The translations under genes were made by a program, and so were the position numbers. Shown one piece after another: positions 11,676-23,947 of a DNA stretch of 64,000 bases. Every line of letters begins with the position of its first letter. The stretch's first letter is position 1. Origin of the DNA: Folioceros fuciformis (taxonomy: Eukaryota; Anthocerotophyta; Anthocerotopsida; Anthocerotales). The stretch lies in the NCBI GenBank assembly GCA_049999805.1, contig JBNGIO010006178.1, positions 195,055-259,054 on the forward strand, written 5' to 3'. A model generated the notes under the pieces. It was not told the origin of the DNA. It ran no database searches and saw only the letters and a program-made list of their open reading frames with translations.

Positions 11676-14600
11676 TTACTTGAAAGTGGCAGACCGATTG
11701 CCGGATTGTGGAAAGACTTGCCTCCGAGGTCCAGGTTGGATGCCTTCGGCGATGGGTTCTCCTGACGGCCTGTATGGGTTGAAGGTCGTCAGAGTATCTG
11801 GCCGATCATGTCGCTTCCTTTTGCTACCCGCTCTGCTGCTAGATGACTCCTCACGTTGCGCCCTGCTTGCCTTTAATTGTTTCTCTATGTCTACTGCACT
11901 TTTCGCGGCTTCGTAGTCAAACGGTATCCTTGTGCCGCCCGCAGAGGAGGCAGCATGAAGGCCAGGTCGCTGAGACTTTTTCTTCGTTTGACCTGATGAA
12001 CTAAACCCACCTGACGCACTTGATACCGGCACACCAGCTACCTTTCTCTTTTTAGACAAGTTGGTGTCGAAACGTTGAGGAGCTCTCTTTCCCTCAGCTG
12101 AAGGAGGACCATAGGTACCTGCCCTTGAAAGTCTCCTTGCTTCTGAGAGTGATATTGGTATGGCCCTGTCACCAGAAGCTTGAGCAGTGTCTGACACCTT
12201 CTCAAACCAACTCTTGTGTCTGCGTTTCTTTTGCTCATCCATCTCCTGTTCCACAGAGGGTGCACTGTTGTCGGCTTGCTCAAAAGATATCACCTCATTC
12301 CAACCCTCGTTCCCTTGGCACACGACCTCTTTTTTGTCTTTTAACTTGACACCAAGCCTTTCAAGAACCGCTAAACTCGACGTGTCCCGAACTGCAGATT
12401 GGAAGATGGAGGTAGAAGTACTGGGCTTGTCGTCTGGAGAGCGCACTATGGGAACACCATGAAAAGGGAGAGTCACGGACGACTTTACCTGCTCCGCTTT
12501 TATCCTCGCCTCAACCTGTAGCCATGGGAGTCAGACATCAGACCAAGGGAGCATTAATAAACCACAAGTTTCAAGCACACATGTCACGACGGCAACTGTA
12601 TACCATCTCAGGATCCTCTTCGTGGTTGCATGATGCATGTTTCTTCTTCTGAGGTCGACCTAGCAAAGAAGCCAGCCCACCATTTCGATGAGCCACACCT
12701 GTTCCTTCCATGCATACAGGAGTGTCCCTAGATGTTCTAGTTCCCCCTTCCAGTGATTTTGACCTGTTATTCTCTGACGTCAATGAGGGACCAGCAGACC
12801 TTCCCGCTTCTCCAATTTGAGCGTCAGGCACTGCCAAGTTCTCAGCATTCGCATCTTCTATGCCATCTTTGGCACAGTCACCTGGATGATGGGAGCTGAT
12901 GAGCAAAGCCGAGACCATCTCAGGACTTATCTGCAAGCTCTCATGTCCAGACAACTCCTGCTGCGAACTAGAGGGAAGACATGCAGCATCTGATGCACCA
13001 AAATCCTGGGGTGTAGACTTCTCTTCAGAATTGATTACATCCGAACATGTTGATATCCCAAGTACCTCTGCACTATCGCCATATATGCCTGAGTGCGTGC
13101 CTCCCGCTGCTGACCTGTTCTGTGTGTCCAATGCACAGCACGCTGATGGCGCTGAAGTCTCACCTTCAAGATTCCTATCAGTCGTCTCCTCGACTGTGGA
13201 CACAACTTGCGTCACTTCTCCAACATCTTTACTCAAGTGGCTGGATAGAGGACTCAGCGTTTGAGAAGGGCTCTCATCAGCACGTCGGGTAAATTCTTCC
13301 AGGCTTAGGGCTCTCCGTCTTGCAACAGAAGAACGTGAGGAAGGCCCAAACAAGGATGAGGTCATCGCTCTGCGCACCACTGCACCACCAGCAGTCATAT
13401 TTGACTCCAAATTCCTTCCTGAAGAGCCGACAAGTGCCCCAGGAACCACATCAGAATCCTCTCCCCTGATAGCAACTGTGCTTGCCTTGTCTGGGATGCT
13501 TGCTTCTCCAACAGGGCTTTCCACCGGTTCAACAGCAGGAACAATTGCACGTTTGTGCATGGTTCCTTCCTTGTCCTGCGCTAAAGGCACTGTAGGCTGC
13601 CTGTTGGGGGTGGATTTCACAAGGATATTGGAGACCATACCCGCATCCTTGTCACCCCCAAGCTTTCCTTCACCATCAACTATATCAATTTTACTAAGAA
13701 ATTCCTTCTTTGTTGAACGTATTATTGAAAGAAGTGTCCCCTGATGTTCATGTGCCAGACACTTTGACCCCTTTAGCACCCTTTTCAGCTCCTGCATAGT
13801 TTCCGGCATCTCCTCAGCTGAGACAGTGACAAACTTTCATCAGAAAAAACATCACACGATACAAGAGGGCATCTACTCACAGTTCATGTGAAAAACAGGA
13901 ATGAAAACATTCGTCATTAGTCAATCGACGCCATGTACCACAGTCCCCCAATTGTGCTTAATGCAATGTATCGTGTGCAGAGATTGATGCCATACCAAGC
14001 TGAATTAATTGCTTGTTTGGACAAATGAAACCCGTACTCTCATCTTCGTTCCTGGCAAGCTGGTCCCTCCAAACATACAGTTCCTGCATAACAAAATATA
14101 GCTTATATCATGTGTAGCGATCTCAACCTGAACCTGATCTTGCTCTTTCCTACTAAAACTGGTTGAAAACGAAAAACGATAAGACGAGAAAGACAAGCTT
14201 GTGCAACAAGTTTTTCTCAGGTTTACCTTGAGAACACCTAGCTGCAGTGGTCTGAGCTGTTTGTCCCACAATCTGGACACAAAACCAACAATAATGAAGT
14301 TCAGCCTTGGACCGCAAATCCCCATTGCACTCAATCCTTTCTCAAACACTCTCCAATACCGACCCATAGATCTGCAGGTGTGAATCATCTGTCAACAGGT
14401 CCTTCTCATACAACTTCAAACATACATCACGGCTGCGGTGGAAAACCTGCCATAGGCACAAGTGGAAAAAGCATAGTCATTCAATGGTATGCATTGTATA
14501 GAATATGAAACTCAACTTGAAGCCTGCAAGACGGAAAGTTGTACCTGCAAAAGAGGGCTTTCTTCGTTTGGCCGTTCACTTGATCCAGCCCCAGTCAACA

Positions 14601-16560
14601 GCAACTGCTGTCTCAGCTTGTCATAGATGTAGAGCAAGTAGTGGGTATCTTCCCTCGCATACCTGAAGGTACCGTGTGCAATGACACAGCTTCAGTTCAA
14701 TCTCAAAATGACCGCCCCATACCATCCCATCCGAAAAGCAAAACATTTCCAACTTCAATAAGATGTATCATCTTAAGATGTATGGACTGAAATATTCTTG
14801 CTGCAGATCGTGTCATGGCTACCTCAACATATCTGCTGGCAAAGGTCGAAGGCGCCAATCAGCAAGCTGATACCTACAAAAAAGTCATAGGCAACTTTAG
14901 ATGGCCAATCAACAAAGCTGCTAAAGTTCGGAAATAGAAACAGCTATCAGAAAAGAAAATCCGGATAATGAAAAGCGTACGCATGGGCTCACCGTTTGTC
15001 CGCAGCTATATTGCAGAAATGTTGCAGAAGGAAAGCCAAGCCAAATGATGGGAAATTTAGTACCCGAGAAGCCTAAATCATAGCCCAACCATCAGCAGAC
15101 CGAACAACCAATAGGGGAAAACGGTGGCAGAAAGTGCACGGGTTACAACAGGCAAGCAACGTTATGCTGCAGATTAATCTACACCTGTCCAGTATCAAAA
15201 AGATTGCATAAGTAGATTCCAAAGTCGCGCTGGAGCCAAACAACATCGCTATCGGCTCCATGCATCACCTGCACTCAGCATGATTCTGTTCATCAGAATA
15301 CATTCCCCGGACTAACAAACCATCTTCCTGGTCTCCAAATGCCTGTACCTTCCTGACCCTGGGGTCCGAAAAAATTTCCCCTAAACATGGCTCAATATGG
15401 CTTCGCAATGTCAGAGTGTCGACAATGAAGTCCTCACTGCGGGTGGATACTTGCATAAGACACACAAATCCTTGGAAAGAGCGGTAACTGTGATTTTCCA
15501 AGTCAACCTGTGACACAAAATCGGATGAGCTAGGGAGAGTCATGCAAAAGAAGGATAGACATCTCCACAACAATACACAACACTAACCGCAATCTCTTCA
15601 GCTGTTCGTAGCTTGGCGGCTAGCTCCTGGAGTGCCGACAAAGTGTCGACAACTGTTAGAGGAGTCGCAGCGAGGGTCAGCGGCTCTTTGGGATCCACTT
15701 TCACCAGTAAATCATCCGCGAACTCCATTGACCTGAGTCTCCCCTGTGAAACGTTTCCGTTCAATTCTCACCCTTCGTGACCTCACCAAACAAACAAACA
15801 TGCCTACACCAGGTACCTCGAAAGGGTGGACCGCCATGCTGCATCTCAACTTATTCGCGTACTTCTCGCATCGCTGCAGGACTGCGTCAGGCGTCCTCAC
15901 TGACGCAGTCCTAGGAGTGCCTGCCTCAATCTCATCCCGTCCAGAACCCAGAGACGTGACAGAAGCCTGTATCGGCGTGCCAGCAGAGCCCGCTTCGGCT
16001 GTGCCGCCTCCCGCATGTTTAAATGGGGTGTTGGAGTTGTCTACTGCGACATCAAACTTGTCCTGAGGCCGGGGAATGGATGCAATGTACGTCCGAACGG
16101 AAGTATCATGAGACCATTTCACCATTTTCGCTCTCTTGGCGGTCTCCTGCAAACTGGACCGATCAGAATTCCGAGTGTTTCCCACGAAAACTTCATCAAA
16201 ATCCTGCCCTTTCCTCTTCTTGGACTGGTTCCGCGCCTCGTAGAATTCATCAAGCGCGGTATCGACTTTCTCCAGGAAATCATCCTGCACTCCAGTAAGC
16301 CAGTCGTAGACCTCCTCCGGCCCGTCTGCCACGGGAGCTGAATCACGCCGGGCCTCCCTTACAGTCGCAAGTGAGTTCAGCAGCCTTCCCACTCGAGCCT
16401 CAACATTTTGCAGCGGCCCCTTGAACTGAGGATAGTTACAGTAGAAGTGAAAATCTGTGTCCTCTGGTATTGCTCTGGAAGCCGCCTCTAATCTTTGCAA
16501 AGCGTCAGGAAAAGGCCCTTTGACAGACTCGAGAAGCTCGCGTGCCCTGGAGGTCGCCAT
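11676..16560 (-). CDS. RRP6-like exosome 3'-5' exoribonuclease (EXOSC10 family)
   Basis: Twelve exons: 16560-15817, 15743-15588, 15507-15349, 15268-15185, 15072-14993, 14873-14823, 14662-14545, 14446-14364, 14272-14227, 14083-13996, 13817-12604 and 12515-11676. All phases close, giving about 1220 residues. The enzyme trims rRNA, snRNA and aberrant RNA with the nuclear exosome. Order: PMC2NT-like N-terminus (about 5-100); DEDDy nuclease with [11 protein letters not shown] (DxE), [15 protein letters not shown] and [14 protein letters not shown] (Y-x-x-x-D); HRDC domain with [18 protein letters not shown]; then a long low-complexity Ser/acid-rich region; and a basic tail ending in FNPY and [15 protein letters not shown], as in plant RRP6L2. 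It is longer than I expect for that family because of exon 11 (1.2 kb). The ATG at 16560 is the first in frame after upstream non-ATG codons. The catalytic acids and Tyr are all present. Confidence 0.92.
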
Positions 16561-17229
16561 GGTTGCCGGCAAGTCACGAGGACGAAGGGATTATATAGCT
16601 TCCCTTCCAGCCCTAATCGGGTTAAGGTCCTTACCACCTGGGTACTTAGATGGGATGCCTAATATATATATGGAGAGAATTTCGTTGAGTTCAAAGTGCA
16701 ACGTGCTGGCTGTTCTTCATTTCAGTATAGTATATGCCTAATTGTATAGAGAATCGTATTAGAATACATATATAAGTACATCATGAAACCTCAATTTATG
16801 AGTGAAAAACTACAAAGTTGAGTTAAGTAAGTTCTAAGGTAGCATAATTTTTCTTCATATTTGAGTATAATAATAATTATATTTATATTCAGGGTAGTTA
16901 TAATATGAATATAATATAATTTTTAGTGGAATTTTTGTTTTGGTCTGTATTGTAGTTTAGAACCAAATGTTCTTGAGAAGAATTTAGGTCTTCACTTCAC
17001 AAAGCAAAACACTATGTAGGCATCACTTTTGACCTCCTTGGTCTTTTTCCAAGCACTTAGCTATGGAGATGGGATTGCTCTATATGATTAAAAATAAGTA
17101 ATAATTAGTCTTAACAAATTAGTGCATTAAAAAGATCATCTTTCCTTGCCTCCTCCTCCTCCTCTTCCTCCTCCTGAATGAGAAAAAAATATCAGCAAGA
17201 ACATTTTGGAGTTGGATGCAGGACACTTT
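16561..17229. other. AT-rich spacer between the RRP6-like gene and RSPH9
   Basis: Composition drops abruptly to AT-rich within about 100 nt of the RRP6-like start codon. It includes the promoter of that gene and the 5' region of RSPH9, with a CCTCCTCCTCCTCCTCTTCC tract at 17150-17173. No coding frame is recognised. Confidence 0.5.
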
Positions 17230-18279
17230 ATGGATGCCAACTCACTTTTGGTGCTGGAAGGTCTTACTTCTTGTGGATGTGTGTTCCCAGCTGAGAAGAG
17301 AGCTGCTGTTGATCTTTCATTAGTTTTCAAGAAACACGAGAGTGGATTAGCAAACCTTAATCTATGGGGCACCATATTTGCAACAAATGGGAAGAACTAC
17401 ATTCTTGCACAAGGATACAACACAATCCACAAGATTGACAAAAAAGTGAGGGTCGAGTATCTCTACTATTTCAGCCAAGATGGCAAAACTTGGCTAGATC
17501 TTTATTCGATTCCAGATGAGTTGTACGAGAAATGCAAGGAAATAAAGGAGAACTTCACAGGAGACATTGGGGCTACCTTCTTTGTTCCAGATGCAATCCA
17601 GCCTCCTCCCTTACCTAAACCTCCTAAGCAGAAAACTCTGTGGTATATTCCTCCAGGCCCTCATCCGAGGCCTATATACAAGCTTCCAGAGTTGAGAAAA
17701 TGCGATGTGAGGCAGTTTCAAGAGCTAAAGCATGAGAGCAAAGAGGAGCCAAACACCTCAAAGGGTTCGGAAGAGGGAAAGGATTCTGCAAATACCTTGG
17801 CCAAGGAACTCGTGAAAGAGATGGTGTGGGATGAGATGGACGACGTGCCAAAGGCCTTGAAGAAGCCTGATCTGCCTATGGATCTGGGACCAAAAGGAGT
17901 AGAAATAAGAGAGCTAGAAAGGTTGTCGGCCATAGTTAGATGGATTGATCAAGAGTGTAGTGTAATCCCTATTGGTGCCTCGGTGTTAACCACATCAAAA
18001 CAACTAGTTAAAAACATTGTATTCAACGGAGTCACACAATTAGATAAGCTTCAGTGGTATGGTAAGCTGCTACAAGGCTACGACGAAGCTCCCCTTTCAA
18101 ATGACGTGAATGGAGTATGGACACTACATGTCCAACCTCTCACACAAGAAGTGATAATTCGAAGTTGTGTTTGGCCAGGTTACCATTTTTATTACTCACA
18201 TCTCACAAAGGCTTGGGGCTCCTTGTATTTTGGCATGGGCTTCAAGGAAGCTACTGATCAGGTCGCGTTTTTGATTTAG
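17230..18279 (+). CDS. RSPH9: Radial spoke head protein 9 homologue (RSPH9)
   Basis: A single uninterrupted frame of 349 residues from ATG 17230. RSPH9 is part of the head of axonemal radial spokes, which pass signals from the central pair to dynein arms in motile cilia. Family signatures: the start MDANSLLVLEGL; LANLNLWGTIFATNGKNYIL with the following AQG; a mid segment RLSAIVRWIDQECSVIPIGA; and the C-terminal block GVWTLHVQPLTQEVIIRSCV, then WPGYHFYYSHLTKAWGSLYF. A Pro- and Lys/Glu-rich insert at about 115-215 makes it longer than animal RSPH9 (about 276). In a plant this points to flagellate sperm. It has no introns, while its GC-richer neighbours are heavily split, and its codons are AT-rich. 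Confidence 0.88.
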   Translation: MDANSLLVLEGLTSCGCVFPAEKRAAVDLSLVFKKHESGLANLNLWGTIFATNGKNYILAQGYNTIHKIDKKVRVEYLYYFSQDGKTWLDLYSIPDELYEKCKEIKENFTGDIGATFFVPDAIQPPPLPKPPKQKTLWYIPPGPHPRPIYKLPELRKCDVRQFQELKHESKEEPNTSKGSEEGKDSANTLAKELVKEMVWDEMDDVPKALKKPDLPMDLGPKGVEIRELERLSAIVRWIDQECSVIPIGASVLTTSKQLVKNIVFNGVTQLDKLQWYGKLLQGYDEAPLSNDVNGVWTLHVQPLTQEVIIRSCVWPGYHFYYSHLTKAWGSLYFGMGFKEATDQVAFLI

Positions 18280-19508
18280 CAAGCTTCATACATACTTAAA
18301 GCAATTGATCTTGTCTCAAACTTTTGTTTTCAATATTGAGTTGAAAAAAATAAAACTTGTAAGATTGTTAGTTTGTGCAACATTGGTTGTTCCAACAAGT
18401 TTTCATTCTCTATGTCAATAAACCCAGTTTATGAAACTCTTTGTTTTCACTACCGAGATGTCATTGCTGATGACTCTACTTCTATGATGTAAGGCCGACT
18501 CAAGATATTAGTAGAGTCACTTAACAAGCTATCTTACTTCATTTTCACAAATATAACAAGTAGCAATGTTCATATGGTTGAACAATAGGTTGTGCAATCC
18601 TTGTGATGTGTTTTGGGTCTAATTGAAACTTAATGTTAGGAATAGGAAAGAAACATTTGTAAAACATGGTATACATATGCATTGATAACAAAATGTCTAT
18701 TAAGCTTAATTTGATTTCAATAGTTGTACAAAAAATATACACTTTTTGGCCATCAAAACATGCAAATATTGATGTGATTCTTTTTCCTATTATTTTAGCA
18801 AGAGATGTGATGTGAATAAAAAAATATGATTATAATCAACACATAATATTATAGTTATAATATTTTATGATTTTAACATAGGTTAAAAATACTAGGGTAA
18901 GATTATTATTTTTTATTTTGAATAAAATAATTTAACTTAAAATTATATTAGTGCAAGTGTATGTAAACATTCTTGGAGATCTTAGTCATTGTTATCAAAA
19001 TTTTAAAATAATAAAAAAATTGGGCTCACAATTTTTAATTGGCATGAACAAGAATGATATGAGGCACAATTATTGAATTTGAAGAAGCTAATTCTGAATG
19101 TGCATCTAAGTACTTCACTCATAATGTATTATAGACACTCTTCTATAAACCATGTTATATCACAATTTATTTCGGGTAACTACCTTATCTTGAGGTTGGA
19201 TAAAATGGAGCACATGTGGTATCAAAATTAATAAACCATGAGATTGCATGAAATGCTTCACAAATGATGGAAAATTTACTCTGTATAGCTCAACCTACAA
19301 AATTATGGGGAAACAACAAATTGATCAAGAACCAAACACAAGTAGGAAGCAATTACAAATTGTGATCACCTACAATTGGGAGCTGTAATATAATTAATTG
19401 CATAGATAATCATAAACATGTTTCATGTATAAGTATGCTCTAATTTCAAACATGATTATGGTGGGCTGTGTCCTAGGAAGCACAAAACGGTCATCTCTTT
19501 TGATTTTT
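18280..19508. other. AT-rich intergenic DNA
   Basis: Strongly AT-rich with many short homopolymer runs. The first 150 nt probably hold the 3' UTR of RSPH9. Nothing else is recognisable on either strand. Confidence 0.5.
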
Positions 19509-20216
19509 ATGGGTAATGCCTTCGGTAGTAAGCCTAGAAGAACTCACGAGGAATTGAAAGAAAAACGTCATTGGACTTCAGGCAAATGGCGCAAAGATTG
19601 GGGAAGCTTGACAAAAAGTAGGTTGCGTAAAACAGGTAGTTATGCCCACCATTTGCTGAACCAGATTTGCACTATTTGCTTTGCTTTGCTTTGTTGAGAA
19701 GGGAAGTCTTTGCTTTGCTTTGCTTTGCTTTGCTGAGAAGGGAAAGTCTTAGGTTTTGTAGGATCTCAACAATGTTTTCATTTGTGGGTGACTATCATTT
19801 TGGGTTTTGGGTTTCTAGAAAATCCTCCTCCTTCATCTACTGCACATGGTCAGCATAAAAAGCATATCAATTGGAGAAAGCTAGCGCATAAGCTGCGCTG
19901 CCATAGGCCTAATAGGCTGGCAGAAGGAGCATCAGAAGTGCCTGCTTCTCCTTGGAGCATTATCCATCACAATATTACAACACACTCAAGGGGCCATATG
20001 TCCCCCAGAAATCAAAGTGGTTGCACTTGTTTTTGTATTGCACCCATGCAAGGGGAGTCAAGATTGCACCATGAAGCACATCATCATGATCAGCCTAATG
20101 CGGTTACTCATTCTGGTTTATCAGGTAATCATGTTATGAGTATCATAAGTGGGTCTTATTCTCAATGGTTTTGGTGGATAGTAGTAGAATGGTTGTTGGA
20201 GTTTGTGTGGGCTTAG
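19509..20216 (+). CDS. Hypothetical protein, possible N-myristoylation start
   Basis: Proposed two exons, 19509-19635 and 19819-20216, join in phase across a GT-AG intron to give about 174 residues. The start MGNAFGSK fits the Met-Gly-x-x-x-Ser context for N-myristoylation, followed by a Lys/Arg-rich segment (HWTSGKWRKDWGSLTKSRLRK). Exon 2 encodes a basic stretch (KKHINWRKLAHKLRCHRPNR), a His-rich part (RLHHEAHHHDQ) and a Trp-rich hydrophobic end (QWFWWIVVEWLLEFVWA). I do not recognise the family. The proposed intron holds the TTTGC repeat array. If the intron is wrong, the first frame ends at 19697 after about 60 codons and this may be chance coding. Confidence 0.35.
19664..19742. repeat. 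TTTGC pentanucleotide array in a duplicated segment
   Basis: Two blocks of repeated TTTGC, each followed by a TGAGAAGGGAA(A)GTC unit. The segment of about 30-40 nt was therefore duplicated as a whole, and the second copy then gained pentanucleotide units. It lies inside the proposed intron of the hypothetical gene. Confidence 0.7.
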
Positions 20217-21074
20217 GTGACATGAGCTGATTTAGAAATGTGAGTGATCATTACTGGCTCTAATACAAAGCGATCATTGGTAGTTCTAATACAAAGCTTT
20301 GTTGACAGCACATAAGATGCATGCTGGTCGACATTGATGTGGAGGAAGACTTTCAATGAGTTGTAAGCTCCAAGTGTTTCTTTCATTTGTAACATGATGT
20401 ATACAAGGACAACTAGGTCAAAATATTTTAATTTAATTTGAATTACTTTGATAATAATTTTGTTATTTATTTTATAAAAATTTAAATAATTCGATCTAAT
20501 GGAAGGATATGCTACAAGAGATCTCCCGAACTTTTAGAAGCTGGATCTGTTTTGTAGCATGCATGGAAAGAGTTGTCTTGAAAAATGCTTCCAGTGAATC
20601 TCGTCAGCTTGTCTTGATTTAAGTATAGTAGCACCAACAGATTTAATTATATTCATACTAATTTAAAGAACAGCCCTGCGACCTGAGTTTGGCGATTGGT
20701 GGGCACCACATACAAGCCTCGAATGACTAGAATTCGTCTCAAACGTCCGTTTCCAGGTGTGAAACGACCAATGGCGGTTTCGTCACAGACAATGTCTTGA
20801 ATTTTAGCACCCACGTTCGTCCGATGAAGGCGTGACTCCGCAACGCCTTTCGACTCACCGTGGGAAGGGGGGCTTCCAGGCCGCTGCACGCTCCAATGAA
20901 TTCCTCTTCTTCTTCTCGTGAAGGCCGTGCTGGCTGTGGAACAGATGATGTGTGAGGAGGGCGGGGAGGGCCTCCTCTCCGGGACCGATGCCATGGACGT
21001 GGATGTGGACAGGGAGGCTCGCTGGGGGCAGGGATCCACGGACATTGAAGAAGGGACGCCAGATGCCCGTGGAG
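20217..21074. other. Intergenic transition from AT-rich to GC-rich DNA
   Basis: AT-rich to about 20650, then GC-rich. A plus-strand frame at 20918-21124 is acidic (GTDAMDVDVDREARWGQG) and could be the remains of an exon of the SNF2 remnant that follows. I cannot support a separate gene. Confidence 0.4.
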
Positions 21075-22290
21075 TCATGGCCGATTGCGCCTGCCGCGTC
21101 GGGTGGAGGGATTGGACTGGCTGATCCGTCGTTACAACCACGGAACGATCACCATTTTCGCTCAGCGCACGCTTTCAGCAGCTCTCATAAGCCGATGTAC
21201 GATTTCACAGTGTCTGAGATCCGTGTGCAGGTGGTTTGTGGCGTTTCGTGACATTGTGGCCTTTTGTTCATGCTCAGGTGATGGGGTCAGAGTCGTGTCC
21301 AGCCCGAGTTACCTCGAGATCCTCACGAATCAAGCTGCCAGCAGTGACGTGACATGTCTTTCTGGACGATCTTCTGATTTGGCTGTTGGTGCCCCCAGAT
21401 GAGACTGGGCAAGACTTTGAGACCGTGGCACTCATAGCCTATTTGAAGACTCGAAGACGAAAGTTCCAGGCCAGTTGGGATGAGCACTCTCGTCCAAGTG
21501 TCGAATTAGTGCCTAACTTGTTCATCTTCCTTGCCCCGTTCTGATCCGTGGAGTGGTTGAAATGTTAAGCTGTGCTACTGTGCCCTTTGATCGTCATGGA
21601 AGGCTGGATTTTGAGCTCCGCTGTCGGAATACTAGCAAATACTGGCCGGAAAAATGAGAGAACAAGCATTCGTAGTAACTTTGACGCTGTACAGTCCTTT
21701 GCACTCTGTTCATGCACTGCCTCATGCTGCTCCCTACATCACTTGGCTGGCAGGGCAGAGTTTGGAGCAATTCATGCGCCACATGTTACATATGACATGG
21801 ACGTGGCGGTGCAGGGTAACTTTGCTGTTGTGGTGACCACGTACGAGCTTGTGGTGGCTGATGTTGAATTCCTTTCAGCTGTAACCTGGGAATGTATCAT
21901 AGTTGATGAAGCTCAGTGTCTAAAGAACTTCTCGAGTATGCATGTCCCATTCTGTAACCTTTCGTTGCACGAGGGTAGCAGAGTGTTTCCCAGGGTTTGT
22001 TCAAGACCTTAAAACAGTATTTCCCATTGTCAAGAAGGCTTTCATCTGACCCTAGACGCCGATATAAAAATCACCTGACTGAGCTTTGTTCTCTTCTGCA
22101 CTTCTGCGAACTATCCCCATTTAACAACTGCGACGCGTTCACTCACCTCTTCAAAGAACATGTCACGGTTGGAACAGGTGATTCCGGATTTCCACCAGTC
22201 TTCCCTGTGAGTACCAGCAGTGTAAAGGTGGCCATGATGGATATGACCTTGGCATACTTCTGTAGGTGGAAGAAAAGAGCACAATGACAA
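21075..22290 (+). pseudogene. Remnant of an SNF2-family chromatin remodeller, ALC1/CHR10 type
   Basis: Pieces of an SNF2 ATPase appear in the right order on the plus strand. RVEGLDWLIRRYNHG (about 21090-21140) corresponds to the segment just before Walker A. LLCPLIVMEGWI comes at about 21572. FAVVVTTYELVVADVEFLSA with WECIIVDEAQCLKNF (about 21820-21940) contains the DEAQ Walker B. The region after GLFKTLKQYFPLSRRL has an out-of-frame motif III, then NHLTELCSLLHFCE (about 22060-22120). DEAQ rather than DEAH and the LTEL-x-x-L-x-HFC run are typical of plant CHR10. The Walker A lysine motif is absent, frames shift at about 21600 and 22045, and helicase motifs IV-VI are missing. Some gaps could be introns, but the frame breaks inside motif III show it is dead. 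Confidence 0.72.
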
Positions 22291-23947
22291 GTTTTTGGAG
22301 TCTCCGGATTGTCCGGAGTTCTCAAACCACTCCTACGATTGTGTGAGCGGTTCGGTCACGGTGCAAGTTGAAAGGTGACAAACTATGAAGAATCACAAAA
22401 ACCATGACATGCAGTGCACTGAAAAGTTGAGGGATCACAAGGACTTCCAGCGTACTTTACGGTAAGCTGGTCCACTCATGTTTCTGTCTAGTGCAAATTG
22501 TGGCAATGTAAAACAGTCCTTGCGGACCCAAGTTTTTTATGTACTCCACGTCATGGTTCTGACAAAGCCTGATGGTTTGCCTCCTTTTCAACTTGCAGCA
22601 TCCCTGCATGTGCCCAGATCGGGTGCTGGGAAATTAAAGCGGTCTGCGGAGTATGCTACCAGTTTCGGCATTCAAGTATTGCGAGCAGTGTGAAGTCGGG
22701 AATAATGTTACATCCTGACTTCTGACTCCAGTCGTGTCTGCTCTATGCAGATATTGCTATCATCCAGATGAAAGGCCGTTGCAATTCCTCTGTTAATGCT
22801 ACCTCCAGCGTGCCTTTTGTACTCTGCACTCCTTTTCACAGAACCGCACCCTCCTACTGGTGTCCAAAATCTGTAGAAACTTAGTGGGATCTCACTCTTG
22901 ACTGACACAACCGGGCCGCTTCCTTAGCACTCCGACTGTGGATTTTTGTTTTTCGTGCTGGCAAAGGTCAGACTAATTCCCGGGCAGAATCAGGAGTGTT
23001 TGCAATGACACCGAGAGGTAGATGGAACTTGAAGGGTGAGCGTTATCCCAGCTTTATCACGCTTGTCTGTGGACCGTTGCTACCAGTTTTCACCTACACC
23101 AACAGGTTGGCTTACTGTTACCAAGTCCAAACTGTTACCAGCAAGTTGTAGCTCAGTGGAGGGACAGGAAGTGGTGTTACAGTTGTTAAAAAGGTGAGGG
23201 CTGCCATTATCTCACAGTTGACAGCACCAGCTCTTTGGGTGGTGGCGACACAAAGGGGAAGTACTGCGGAAGTGAAGCTTCTCGATCAACGGGTTGATCC
23301 GTCAACATCGCCAACGGAAACCTTCAATTGTTACACCGTATAGAACGGCTCTCTCTAATCGGGCCCGTGGTACTCTGGCGGTAGGTCATCCATCCCTGGC
23401 AGCCTGCTTCCAACTGCTGTCATCGATCACCTGCTTCACATTGGCTTCAGGTGTTTTTGTGTCAGTTCTTTTCGGCTGGCAGACGAGGAAAGTCCTCTTG
23501 TCCTCGTCTACAGCGTGAACGCAGAGGTTCGCTACACTGGTTGTGCTTTGATGGCTCTGATTGTCGGACCAGGGCCCACGGTTTGTGAACTGGGGTTGAT
23601 TCGTCGGTCATGAAACTTTCACGGACCCATTCCATATATGGTGTACCTTGCACAGTCATTGACTGCCCAGTGAAGGAAATTTGATGGTACCAATGTGTAG
23701 CCAGTGAGGACAAGATTCCCTTCCAGCTGCATCCGCTCGGAGCCACACCATTGCTTCAAATGCATTATGTCCAAGAGAGTCCATTGTCACTCCACCCTCT
23801 AGCGTTCTAAGTCCCGCTGTGAACCATTTCACGCTTGCGAGGCAGAGACATCCACAGACTTGATCCGTTCATACAGTGCTGACACTCTTGGAAGTTCTAC
23901 TACTGACTTCGATCCAGCGTTCACATAGTGCCTACCTGTAGGTGAAC
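22291..23947. other. Intergenic, no recognised gene
   Basis: Mixed composition with only short frames. Its first part may be the decayed C-terminal half of the SNF2 remnant, but no later helicase motif is readable. The last 200 nt should include the lipase promoter. Confidence 0.45.

Noticed and set aside
20653-21141. 162-codon minus-strand frame
   Set aside because: It overlaps the start of the SNF2 remnant on the other strand and shows only low-complexity Ser/Pro/Arg sequence.
22600-22860. KRSAEY encoded on both strands near 22640 and 22830, suggesting an inverted repeat
   Set aside because: The nucleotide match is short and imperfect and does not extend; treated as chance.
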